Shown here in pieces: positions 16,731-24,720 of a DNA stretch of 64,000 nt. Each line of letters opens with the position of its first letter. The first letter of the stretch is position 1. The translations under genes were made by a program, and so were the position numbers. The notes beneath the pieces were generated by a model, which was not told the origin of the DNA, ran no database searches, and saw only the letters and a program-made list of their open reading frames with translations. Origin of the DNA: an uncultured Paludibaculum sp. (GTDB lineage: Bacteria > Acidobacteriota > Terriglobia > Bryobacterales > Bryobacteraceae); the NCBI RefSeq assembly GCF_963665245.1, contig NZ_OY762269.1, forward strand, positions 1 to 64,000, read 5' to 3'.

Positions 16731-17779
16731 TGGTGGAGGCATGGTTCGGGATTCTGTGCCTGATGATCGCGTTCTTCGTGATCCTGGACGGTTGGGATAT
16801 CGGGGCCGGGATGCTCCACTTCGTGGTGGCGCGCGATCAGGACGAGCGACGGGTGCTGATTGCGGCGGTGGGTCCACTTTGGAGTTGGCATGAGGTGTGG
16901 CTGGTGGGTACGGGCGGGGTGCTGTTTGTTGCGTTTCCGCGCGTGCTCTCGATTGCATTTCCGGGGTACTACCTGGCCTTGTTCCTGGTGTTGTGGACGC
17001 TGGTGATGCGGGGGATCTCGCTGGAGTTCCGGGGGCATATCGACGACAGGATGTGGCGGTCGTTCTGGGACTTTGGGATCGCGGTGTCGAACACGCTGCT
17101 GGCCGTGTTGTTTGGGGCGGCGCTGGGGAATGTGATACGGGGCATGCCCTTGGGTGCCGATGCGGAGCTGAGCCTGCCGCTGTTCACGCACTTTGGGGTG
17201 CAGGGGAGCGTCGGCATTCTGGACTGGTACACACTCTCGGTCGCGGTGTTCACCGTGGTCTGCCTGGCGGCGCACGGGGCGTCGTACCTGGCCCTGAAGA
17301 CGATGGATGCCGTCCATGAGCGAAGCCGGCGGCTTTCGGGCTGGCTTTGGCTGACGGCCGCGGCCCTGCTGGCGATGGTGAGCGGGATGACGTGGGTGGT
17401 GCGGCCCGAGTTGTTTGTCGGGCTCGCCGCGCGTCCCATTGCGTGGCTGACCGCCGGCGTGCTGGCGGGCGGTGCGGTGGCGATTTTGACCGGGGTGCGG
17501 TCAGGGGCGGACATCCGTGTGTTTCTGGGTGGATGCGCGGTGATTGCGGGGCTGCTGGCAACGGCGGCGGTGAGCCTGTTTCCGGTGATGCTGCATTCGA
17601 CTTTAGATGCGCGGTACTCCATCACGGCGTTCAACGGGTCGGCCGACCCGTCGAGCCTGCGAGCGGCGGTGTGGTGGTGGCCGGTGGCGTTTGTGCTGTC
17701 GTTTTTCTACTTCGGGTTTATCGGGAAGCACTACATGGGCCGTGTGGAGGTCTCGAAGGATTCGCAGCAGCCTTACTGA
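16730..17779 (+). CDS. cydB: Cytochrome bd ubiquinol oxidase subunit II
   Basis: The 349-residue second subunit of the bd oxidase, translationally coupled to cydA. The N-terminus WFGILCLMIAFFVILDGWDIGAGM matches the conserved first helix, including the buried acidic DGWDIG motif proposed for proton entry. About eight to nine transmembrane helices follow. No cydX-like small gene and no cydCD assembly genes are visible before the tetR gene at 17868, so assembly factors must lie elsewhere. Confidence 0.94.
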   Translation: MVEAWFGILCLMIAFFVILDGWDIGAGMLHFVVARDQDERRVLIAAVGPLWSWHEVWLVGTGGVLFVAFPRVLSIAFPGYYLALFLVLWTLVMRGISLEFRGHIDDRMWRSFWDFGIAVSNTLLAVLFGAALGNVIRGMPLGADAELSLPLFTHFGVQGSVGILDWYTLSVAVFTVVCLAAHGASYLALKTMDAVHERSRRLSGWLWLTAAALLAMVSGMTWVVRPELFVGLAARPIAWLTAGVLAGGAVAILTGVRSGADIRVFLGGCAVIAGLLATAAVSLFPVMLHSTLDARYSITAFNGSADPSSLRAAVWWWPVAFVLSFFYFGFIGKHYMGRVEVSKDSQQPY

Positions 17780-17848
17780 GGGCCATCTTTTGGCTGTCGG
17801 TTGCAATTGTTGACCGGTTCGTGCAGTCTAATAACTAGCGGGTCGATT

Positions 17849-17868
17849 TAATGACTCGCGAGTCATTA
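17849..17868. promoter_or_regulatory. Perfect 20-bp palindromic operator abutting tetR
   Basis: The sequence TAATGACTCG followed by its exact reverse complement occupies 17849-17868, and its last base is the A of the tetR start codon. The inner TGACT...AGTCA form is the typical shape of a TetR-family site. Upstream, TTGACC (17810-17815) and TAACTA (17832-17837) could be a weak promoter, so a repressor bound here would sit in the early transcript and translation start. Autoregulation of the efflux operon is the natural reading. Confidence 0.75.
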
Positions 17869-18479
17869 TGGCCGTACAGGGCAAAACCAAACACGAAGTG
17901 CTCTCCGCCTTTCGCACCGCCGAGATCCTCGGCGCGGCGCGTAAAGTCTTTGCGGAGAAGGGATTTAACGACGCCACGATGGACCAGATCGCGGAAGCGG
18001 GTGGTTTGTCAAAGGGCACGGTGTACCTCTACTTTCCATCCAAACGCGACGTCTACCTGGCGGCGCTGATGCATGGCGCCCAGGAATTGGGTGTGCTGAC
18101 GACGCAGAGGATGGCGGCGGCGGAAGGGTTCCGGGCGAAGATCCGGGCCTTCTTCCAGACGCGCCTGCAGTACCTGGAGGAGAACCGGGATTTCTTCCAG
18201 ATCTACCACTCGGAGTTCGGCAACATCATGCACCCGGTGGCGCTTTGCCAGGACTTCCGGGACCTTTACCTGAAAAACCTGGTGGCGTTTGAGGCCGTGC
18301 TGAAGGAAGGCATGGAGGCGGGGGAGATCCGCGCCTCGAACCTGCCCACTATTGCGTCGGCGATCTACGACATGGCGAAGGGGACGATGATGCGGCGCCT
18401 GATTGGGCCGACCGGGACCAGCGTGGATGAGGACGTGGAGACACTGACGGACCTGGCCTGGAAAGGGATTTCCAACTGA
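17868..18479 (+). CDS. TetR/AcrR family transcriptional regulator
   Basis: A 203-residue repressor-type regulator. The N-terminal helix-turn-helix spans about 18-65 (ILGAARKVFAEKGFNDATMDQIAEAGG and LSKGTVYLYFPSKRDVYLA), the TetR signature. The C-terminal ligand-binding domain is all-helical and divergent. It is the first gene of a five-gene efflux operon, starts inside a palindromic operator, and its stop overlaps the tolC-like start (TGATG). It therefore probably represses the operon until a toxic ligand binds. Confidence 0.93.
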   Translation: MAVQGKTKHEVLSAFRTAEILGAARKVFAEKGFNDATMDQIAEAGGLSKGTVYLYFPSKRDVYLAALMHGAQELGVLTTQRMAAAEGFRAKIRAFFQTRLQYLEENRDFFQIYHSEFGNIMHPVALCQDFRDLYLKNLVAFEAVLKEGMEAGEIRASNLPTIASAIYDMAKGTMMRRLIGPTGTSVDEDVETLTDLAWKGISN

Positions 18480-19852
18480 TGAGGGGCATACACTTAGCGA
18501 TTCTGGGCGGGCTGCTGGCGGGGGCGGTTGCGGGGCAGCAGAATCCGTTTCTAGGGGCGGTGCCGGAGGGTCAGGCGACAGCCGGACCGATGGCGCTAAC
18601 GCTGCACCAGGCGGTGGAGCGGGGCCTGAAGCACAACCTGGGGGCGGTGCTAGCCGGGCAGTCGTCCAAAGAGGCGCGGGGGGAACGACTGGTGGCGCTG
18701 AGCCAGTTGCTGCCGAACATCAATGGCCGGGTGACCGAGACTTCGCAGCAGGTGAACCTGGCGGCGTTCGGGTTCGATTCGTTCCCTGGGATCCGTCCGA
18801 TCATCGGGCCGTTTGGCGTGTTTGATACGCGAGCGACGGTGTCGCAGACGATTCTGAACTTCCGGTCGCTGCGCGGGTCGCAGGCGAGTGTGGCGGCGCA
18901 GAAGGCATCGGAGCTGTCGTACAAGGACGCCCGGGATACGGTGACGCTGGTTGTGACTTCACTGTACCTACAGTCGGCGTCGGAGTTGAGCCGGATCGAG
19001 GCCGTGGAGGCGCAGGTGGCGGCGGCGCAAGCACTTTATAACCAAGCGGTTGACTTCAAGAAAGAGGGCATGGTGCCGGGCATTGATGTCCTGCGGGCCC
19101 AGGTGGAGTTACAGACGCAGAAGCAGCGGCTGATCGCGGCACGGAACTCCTTCGAGAAGAGCAAGTTGTCACTGGGCCGGGCGATCGGGCTGCCCGACGG
19201 GCAGGAGATCCGGCTGGCCGATGTGATGCCGGAAGCGACACCGCCGGCTCCGGCCATGGAAGAGGCGCTGACCCGGGCGTATGAGGGGCGGATGGACTAC
19301 CTGAGCCTGTCGAGCCGGGTGAAGGCGGCTGAGTTGTCGGCGCGCGCGGCGTCGGCCGGGTATCTGCCGTCGGTGGGGTTCAGCGGCGACTACGGGGTTC
19401 TGGGGAAGAGTCCGGTGAACATGCACGGCACGTTCACGGCGGGCGTCGGCGTGAACATCCCGATCTTTCAGGGTGGCCGGGTGAAGGGCGAGGTGCTGGA
19501 GGCCCAGGCGGCTCTGGCCAAGGAGCGGGCGCAGCTCGATAATTTGCGCGGGCAGATCGCGTTTGAGCTGCGGAGCGCGTTGCTGGACCTGAAGTCGACG
19601 GCTGAGCAGTTGGACGTGAACCGCTCAGCCGTATCGCTGGCGAAGCAGCAGTCCGAGCAGGCGCGGGACCGGTTCGCCGCGGGTGTCACGAACAATCTGG
19701 AAGTAGTGCAGGCCCAGGAGGCGGTGGCCACCGCCAATGAGAACTTCATCTCGAGCCTGTATTCGTACAACCTGGCGCGGGCGCAGCTGGCCCGGGCCAT
19801 GGGCGGCATTGAAAAGAACGTGGATGTCCTCTTCCCGGAAGGAAAGCAATAG
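18479..19852 (+). CDS. TolC-family outer membrane efflux protein
   Basis: A 457-residue outer-membrane efflux channel. It has a signal peptide (IHLAILGGLLAGAVAGQQ), then two tandem OEP repeats of long coiled-coil helices (about 45-230 and 250-450). The repeats are rich in Ala/Gln and contain conserved LNFRSLRGSQASVAAQKA and FAAGVTNNLEVVQAQEA segments. It would trimerise to span the outer membrane and periplasm and dock with the EmrA-like adaptor encoded next. Coupled to tetR by TGATG overlap. Confidence 0.92.
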   Translation: MRGIHLAILGGLLAGAVAGQQNPFLGAVPEGQATAGPMALTLHQAVERGLKHNLGAVLAGQSSKEARGERLVALSQLLPNINGRVTETSQQVNLAAFGFDSFPGIRPIIGPFGVFDTRATVSQTILNFRSLRGSQASVAAQKASELSYKDARDTVTLVVTSLYLQSASELSRIEAVEAQVAAAQALYNQAVDFKKEGMVPGIDVLRAQVELQTQKQRLIAARNSFEKSKLSLGRAIGLPDGQEIRLADVMPEATPPAPAMEEALTRAYEGRMDYLSLSSRVKAAELSARAASAGYLPSVGFSGDYGVLGKSPVNMHGTFTAGVGVNIPIFQGGRVKGEVLEAQAALAKERAQLDNLRGQIAFELRSALLDLKSTAEQLDVNRSAVSLAKQQSEQARDRFAAGVTNNLEVVQAQEAVATANENFISSLYSYNLARAQLARAMGGIEKNVDVLFPEGKQ

Positions 19853-19856
19853 GTAT

Positions 19857-21125
19857 ATGGGGAGCCCCAACATGGAACGCGAAGTAATGGAAACGACGCC
19901 CGCGGCGCCGCCGCAGAAGTCCTCGCTGGTCAAGCCGGTGGCGGCGGTGGTGCTGCTGCTCGTGGTCGCGGGCGGCGGCTATGCGTATTGGACCCACGCG
20001 GCCGGCCGCGAATCCACCGACGACGCCCAGATCGACGGGCGCATCCACTCGGTGGGCGCGCGGGTGGGCGGCACGGTGATTGAGGTCAGGGTAAGGGACA
20101 ACCAGTTCGTGGAGGCTGGCACCGTGCTGGCGCGGATCGACCCGAAGGATTACGAGGTGGCGGTGGCCAAGGCGAAGGCCGACCTGGCCGAGGCTGAGGC
20201 GACGATGCAGGCGGACCGGACCGAGGTTCCGATCATGTCGGCTTCGTCGGCGAGCCGGCTGGATTCAGCGCATTCCGCGGTGCAGGAGTCGAAGGCGACA
20301 CTGGCGACGGCGGAGCAGCAGGTGGAATCGGCTCAGGTGCGGGTGAAGTCGGCGCAGGCGATGCTGCGGCAGGCGCAGGCGAACGGGGTGCGGGCGGCGA
20401 GCGACTTCAAACGCTACGAGGCGCTGCTGGCGAAGGACGAGATCTCGAAACAGCAGTATGACGCGGCCAAGTCGGCGGCGGATGCGACTCAGGCGCAGGT
20501 GGAAGCGGCCCAGGCGCAGGTGCACGAAGCGGAGCAGATGGTGCGGGTGGCGCAGAGCCAGTTGGGCGAGCACCGGGCGAAGCTGGCGCGGTCGGAGTCC
20601 GATGTGAAGGCGGCAGCCACGGCTCCGCAACAGGTATCGGCGACACGGTCACGGGCGGATTCGTCCAGCGCCAAGATGCTGCAAATGAAGGCGGCCTTGG
20701 AGCAGGCGGAGCTCAACCTGAGCTACACGACGGTGCGCGCGCCGGCCAGTGGGATTGTCAGCCAGAAGAGCCTGGAAGTGGGGCAGATCATCAACGCTGG
20801 GCAGCCGCTGATGGCGGTGGTCCCGATGGAAGACATCTGGGTGGTGGCGAACTTCAAGGAGAACCAATTGGCCCACATGAAGGTGGGGCAGAGGGTGGAG
20901 GTCGCGGTGGATGCGTACGGCGGCCGGAAGTATCAGGCGCATGTGGAGAGCATCGCGGCGGCGACGGGGGCGCGGTTCAGCCTGCTGCCGGCGGAGAACT
21001 CGTCGGGCAACTATGTGAAGGTGGTGCAGCGGGTGCCGGTGAAGATCCTGTTTGAGAAGGGTCAGGATCCGGACCATGTGCTGCGGCCGGGTATGTCGGT
21101 GATCCCGACGGTCGAGGTCCGCTAA
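19857..21125 (+). CDS. EmrA/HlyD-type membrane fusion protein
   Basis: A 422-residue periplasmic adaptor of a tripartite pump. It has an N-terminal membrane anchor at about 25-45 and the EmrA hallmark ESTDDAQIDGRIHSVGARVGGTV, beginning the lipoyl half-domain. A long Ala/Gln-rich coiled-coil hairpin follows (about 95-280), then the second lipoyl half (LNLSYTTVRAPASGIVSQ) and a beta-barrel (VVANFKENQLAHMKVGQ). ATG 19857 is chosen because GGAAGG lies about 8 nt upstream; ATG 19872 is possible. The stop overlaps the next gene (TAATG). Confidence 0.93.
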   Translation: MGSPNMEREVMETTPAAPPQKSSLVKPVAAVVLLLVVAGGGYAYWTHAAGRESTDDAQIDGRIHSVGARVGGTVIEVRVRDNQFVEAGTVLARIDPKDYEVAVAKAKADLAEAEATMQADRTEVPIMSASSASRLDSAHSAVQESKATLATAEQQVESAQVRVKSAQAMLRQAQANGVRAASDFKRYEALLAKDEISKQQYDAAKSAADATQAQVEAAQAQVHEAEQMVRVAQSQLGEHRAKLARSESDVKAAATAPQQVSATRSRADSSSAKMLQMKAALEQAELNLSYTTVRAPASGIVSQKSLEVGQIINAGQPLMAVVPMEDIWVVANFKENQLAHMKVGQRVEVAVDAYGGRKYQAHVESIAAATGARFSLLPAENSSGNYVKVVQRVPVKILFEKGQDPDHVLRPGMSVIPTVEVR

Positions 21126-21751
21126 TGCGATACCGCGCACTCACAGTGGCCCGGGAGTACGGCAGCGGCGGAGCTGCCGTGGCGAAGATTGTCGCTGCCA
21201 AACTCGGCTGGCGGTTATTGGATAACACGCTGGTGCAGGAGATCGCGCGGGCGGCGCAGGTGTCTCCGGAGCTCGTGCGGCAGTTCGACGAGAAAGTGGA
21301 CTCGTGGCTGCACCGGGTGAGCCGGGTGGCGCTGTGGCAGGGGGCGATCGAGGGGGTGGCGGGCCCGGTGGGGACCAACATCTTCGACGCCGAGACCGAG
21401 GCGCAACTGGCCGGGGATCTGATCAGGGAAGCCTACGCGCAGGGGCAGTGCGTGATTGTCGGGCGGGCCGCGCAGTGCCTGCTGCAAGACAAGGCGGATG
21501 TGTTCCATGCGTTCGTGTATGCGCCGTGGGATCAACGAGTTAAGCGGATCCAGCGGCGTGTGCCAGACTGCGCGGACGCGGTGTCGGAGATCGTGAATAC
21601 GGACAAGGTGCGAGCGCAGTATGTGAAGGAGCGGTTCGACTGCGTGTGGTCGGATCCGCATCTGTACGACTTGATGGTGAGCTCCGGCCTGGGCGAGGAG
21701 GAGGCGGCCTCGGTGATCGTCCAAGCCATGTCCTTTGAGGAACGCCTATGA
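21125..21751 (+). CDS. Cytidylate kinase-like family protein
   Basis: A 208-residue P-loop protein of the cytidylate-kinase-like family (PF13189 type). The N-terminus LTVAREYGSGGAAVAKIVAAKLGWRL contains the nucleotide-binding loop REYGSGG. Further family segments are IVGRAAQCLLQ and AFVYAPWDQRVKRI with a basic lid. Such proteins are presumed to phosphorylate a nucleotide or small molecule, but substrates are mostly undefined. It overlaps both neighbours by start/stop codons inside an EmrAB-type efflux operon, an unusual place for a kinase. A drug-modifying or nucleotide-sensing role is inference only. Confidence 0.8.
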   Translation: MRYRALTVAREYGSGGAAVAKIVAAKLGWRLLDNTLVQEIARAAQVSPELVRQFDEKVDSWLHRVSRVALWQGAIEGVAGPVGTNIFDAETEAQLAGDLIREAYAQGQCVIVGRAAQCLLQDKADVFHAFVYAPWDQRVKRIQRRVPDCADAVSEIVNTDKVRAQYVKERFDCVWSDPHLYDLMVSSGLGEEEAASVIVQAMSFEERL

Positions 21752-23307
21752 GTGCGACCGCGGAACGGCCGCATGTGAATCCCTGGATCGTCGCCATCGC
21801 GGTGATGTTCGGCACCTTCATGGAGGTGTTGGACACCACGGTGGTGAACGTGTCGCTGCCGCACATCGCGGGCAGCATGTCGGCCTCGATCGACGAAGCC
21901 ACGTGGGCGCTGACGTCGTATCTGGTGGCGAACGCGATGATTCTGCCCATCACGGGCTGGCTGGCTAACTTCTTTGGACGTAAGCGGTTGCTGATGATGT
22001 CGGTGATCGGGTTCACGGTGGCGTCGTTCTTCTGCGGTTTCGCGCCGACGCTGCCGATCCTGATTATTTTCCGCGTGATCCAGGGGGCGGCCGGGGGCGC
22101 ACTGCAGCCGTTATCCCAGGCCGTGCTGCTGGAGGCGTTTCCGCCCGATCAGCGCGGAAAGGCCATGGGGTTCTGGGGGTTGGGTATCGTGGTGGCTCCG
22201 ATTCTGGGGCCGGTGCTGGGCGGCTGGCTGACGGATTCGTATAGCTGGCGCTGGGTGTTCTACATCAATATCCCGGTGGGGATTGCGTCGCTGCTGATGA
22301 CGCGCTGGTTTGTGTTCGATCCGCCGTACATCCAACGCAGCAAGCTGGGCGTAGATTACTGGGGCATCGGACTGCTGGCGGTGGGTATCGGCGGGCTGCA
22401 GATCGTGCTGGACAAGGGCCAACAGGAAGACTGGTTTGCTTCGACCTGGGTTCTGAGCACCTTCATCGTGGCTCTGACAGCGCTGGGGTGGTTTATTTTC
22501 CATGAATTGCGGGTGAAGGGACCGGTTGTGGACCTGCGCGTGTTCAAGGACCGGACGTACTCCACGGGCACACTGCTGATGACGATGCTCGGGTTCGTTC
22601 TGTACGGCAGTATGGTGCTGCTGCCCATCTGGCTGCAGACGCTGCTGGGCTACCCCTCGCTGCAGGCCGGTTGGGCGCTGGCGCCGCGCGGGCTTGGCTC
22701 GTTCATTGCCATGCCTCTGGTGGGGGCGATGCTGTCGAAGTTCGACGCTCGGAAGTTTCTGGCCACCGGATTGGTGGTTTCCTCCGCGACGCTATTCCAA
22801 CTCTCTCGCCTGAATCTGAACGCGGGTTATTGGGACTTCTTCTGGCCACAGTTTGTCCAGGGTGTGTCGCTGGCGATGATGTTCGTGCCGTTGACGACCA
22901 TCACGATGTCGCGGATCCCAAAGGAAAAGATGGGCAACGCGGCGAGTATGTTCAATCTGCTGAGGAACATCGGAGGAAGCGTGGGCATCGCGGGCGTCAC
23001 CACGATGGTGGCGCGGTTCGGACAGGCGAATACGGCGGACCTGATCCACAACATCACGCCCTACAACCAGAAGGCCATGGGCCTGATGCGTGGGTTGCAG
23101 CAGTCGATGATGGCGCACGGTTCGGCTCCCAATGTCGCCTACCGGCAGAGCTACGCCCAGATGTTCGGATTGGTGCAGCAACAGGCGACGATTCTGTCGT
23201 TCCTGGAGATCTTCCGCATTCTATCGATGATCTTCCTGGCGCTGGCGCCTCTGGTGCTGATCATGAAGAGGCCAGGGAAGACGGCGGGACCTGCGGCGGC
23301 GCACTAG
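21748..23307 (+). CDS. DHA2-family (EmrB-like) multidrug MFS transporter
   Basis: A 519-residue, 14-helix drug/H+ antiporter of the inner membrane. Family motifs are VMFGTFMEVLDTTVVNVSLP in TM1 (motif D1), GWLANFFGRKRLL (motif A) and RVIQGAAGGALQPLSQ (motif B). The antiporter motif C is at MGFWGLGIVVAPILGPVLGG. It completes a tripartite pump with the EmrA-like adaptor and TolC-like channel encoded upstream, exporting hydrophobic toxicants in one step. The ATGA overlap with the kinase-like gene indicates translational coupling. Confidence 0.94.
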   Translation: MSATAERPHVNPWIVAIAVMFGTFMEVLDTTVVNVSLPHIAGSMSASIDEATWALTSYLVANAMILPITGWLANFFGRKRLLMMSVIGFTVASFFCGFAPTLPILIIFRVIQGAAGGALQPLSQAVLLEAFPPDQRGKAMGFWGLGIVVAPILGPVLGGWLTDSYSWRWVFYINIPVGIASLLMTRWFVFDPPYIQRSKLGVDYWGIGLLAVGIGGLQIVLDKGQQEDWFASTWVLSTFIVALTALGWFIFHELRVKGPVVDLRVFKDRTYSTGTLLMTMLGFVLYGSMVLLPIWLQTLLGYPSLQAGWALAPRGLGSFIAMPLVGAMLSKFDARKFLATGLVVSSATLFQLSRLNLNAGYWDFFWPQFVQGVSLAMMFVPLTTITMSRIPKEKMGNAASMFNLLRNIGGSVGIAGVTTMVARFGQANTADLIHNITPYNQKAMGLMRGLQQSMMAHGSAPNVAYRQSYAQMFGLVQQQATILSFLEIFRILSMIFLALAPLVLIMKRPGKTAGPAAAH

Positions 23308-23310
23308 GGA

Positions 23311-23394
23311 TTGCGTCGATTAGGATGCTTATTCGACGCTAAATTTGCGTAGATTGGGCTGGGGTGCGTGGATTGGGTGGTACAATCGACGCAA
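23311..23394. repeat. Inverted repeat flanking the fic promoter region
   Basis: TTGCGTCGATT (23311-23321) and its exact reverse complement AATCGACGCAA (23384-23394) flank a 62-bp AT-richer stretch between emrB and fic. Related half-words TTCGACGCTAA and GGATTGCGTTG lie inside and just after it. The second arm overlaps the AAGGA ribosome site of fic. It may be an operator pair or an RNA stem acting on fic. Confidence 0.7.
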
Positions 23395-23406
23395 GGATTG
23401 CGTTGA

Positions 23407-24507
23407 ATGTACCTGTGGCAACGGACTGAATGGCCGAAGTTCCTGTGGCGGGCTGACTTCCTGGCGGAGTTGCTGGCCGGGGTTCGCCACCGGCAGGGGC
23501 GGCTGCTGGGGCAAATGGAAGCGCTTGGGTTTCCATCCCGGCAGGAGGCCGTGCTGCAGACTCTAACGGCGGACGTCCTGAAGAGTAGTGAGATCGAAGG
23601 GGAGCGGCTGGACCTGGAGCAGGTTCGCTCTTCCATCGCCCGGCGGCTGGGTGTGGACATCGGAGCCTTGAAGCCGGCGGATCGCCATGTGGAAGGCGTC
23701 GTCGAGATGATGCTGGACGCGACCGGACGGTATGACCAGCCCCTGACGCGCGAGCGGTTGTTCGACTGGCATGCGGCGCTGTTTCCCACGGGCCGCAGTG
23801 GAATCACAAAGATCCGGGTGGGCGCATGGCGGGACGACGTGACGGGTCCGATGGAGGTTGTTTCCGGACCCATGGGGAAGGAACACGTCCACTTCGAGGC
23901 ACCTCCGGCAGCGCGGTTGGACGGGGAGATGGCGCGGTTCCTGGAATGGTTTGAGGCGGGTCCGTCGATGGATCCGGTGCTGAAGGCCGGGCTGGCGCAC
24001 TTGTGGTTTGTGACCGTGCATCCGTTTGACGACGGGAATGGACGCATCGCGCGAGCGGTGGCGGACCTGATGCTGGCGCGGTCGGAAGGGAGCGGGCAGC
24101 GGTTCTACAGCATGTCGGCCGAGATCCGGCAGGAGCGGGCGGCGTACTACCAGATCCTGGAAGAGACGCAGCGGGGGCCGCTAGATGTGACGCCGTGGCT
24201 GGAGTGGTTTCTGCGGACGCTGGACCGGGCGATTGGGGGTGCGCACGGAACGCTGGGCAACGTCCTGCAGCAGGCGCACTTCTGGGATTCCATCGCGCAG
24301 ATTCCACTGAACGAGCGGCAGCGGTTGGTGTTGAAGAAAATGCTGGGCGGGTTTGAGGGGAAGCTGACGACCTCGAAGTACGCGAAGCTGGCCAAGTGCT
24401 CGCACGATACGGCGTTACGAGATATTGCGGCGCTGGTGGAGCGCGGGGCGCTGGTGCGGGGGGCGGAAGGTGGGCGGAGCACGCACTATGAGCTGGCGGG
24501 TTTGTAG
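23407..24507 (+). CDS. Fic-domain protein (AMP-transferase type)
   Basis: A 366-residue Fic protein, family of AMPylators/nucleotidyl transferases. The active-site loop HPFDDGNGRIAR (205-216) keeps every catalytic residue. An N-terminal inhibitory motif SSEIEG (60-65, S/TxxxE-G/N form) marks it as class II, that is, autoinhibited by its own helix. The start resembles the DUF4172-like N-domain. The C-terminal region (about 300-366) carries a winged-helix-like unit (TTSKYAKLAKCSHDTALRDIAALVERGALVR), so it may also bind DNA and regulate itself. Its target protein is unknown. Confidence 0.9.
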   Translation: MYLWQRTEWPKFLWRADFLAELLAGVRHRQGRLLGQMEALGFPSRQEAVLQTLTADVLKSSEIEGERLDLEQVRSSIARRLGVDIGALKPADRHVEGVVEMMLDATGRYDQPLTRERLFDWHAALFPTGRSGITKIRVGAWRDDVTGPMEVVSGPMGKEHVHFEAPPAARLDGEMARFLEWFEAGPSMDPVLKAGLAHLWFVTVHPFDDGNGRIARAVADLMLARSEGSGQRFYSMSAEIRQERAAYYQILEETQRGPLDVTPWLEWFLRTLDRAIGGAHGTLGNVLQQAHFWDSIAQIPLNERQRLVLKKMLGGFEGKLTTSKYAKLAKCSHDTALRDIAALVERGALVRGAEGGRSTHYELAGL

Positions 24508-24560
24508 CTCTCAGCGGTCAGCCACCAGCTCTCAGCCGTCAGCCATCAGCGTTCAGCTCC
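24506..24560. repeat. Short tandem repeat after fic
   Basis: Two and a half tandem 21-bp units starting AGCTCTCAGC (24506-24526, 24527-24547 and a partial unit). The words CAGCNGTCAGCC are shared with the element at 14960-15282. The repeat begins inside the fic stop codon. The rest of the gap to 24720 holds a hairpin at 24626-24642 and no gene. Confidence 0.8.
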
Positions 24561-24625
24561 CGAGGCCAGGGTCGGGGCTGGGTGCTTTTTGTGGCGTCTC
24601 GGCGGGCGGGGTCAGGGGACCCCGC

Positions 24626-24642
24626 GCGGACCAGGGGTCCGC
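24626..24642. other. Hairpin GCGGACC-AGG-GGTCCGC
   Basis: A perfect 7-bp stem with a 3-nt loop in the gap between the convergent fic and winged-helix genes, inside a GC-rich stretch with further GGACCCC/GGGGTCC pairing. There is no T tract on either side. It could be a weak bidirectional terminator or part of an intergenic repeat family. Confidence 0.5.
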
Positions 24643-24720
24643 CCTCCCACTTGTAGCAGTCGCTTGCGAGGCGAGGAGATTCCGCCGGGTTCCGAGCAGT
24701 GAAGCTGATCGCTCCCAAAT

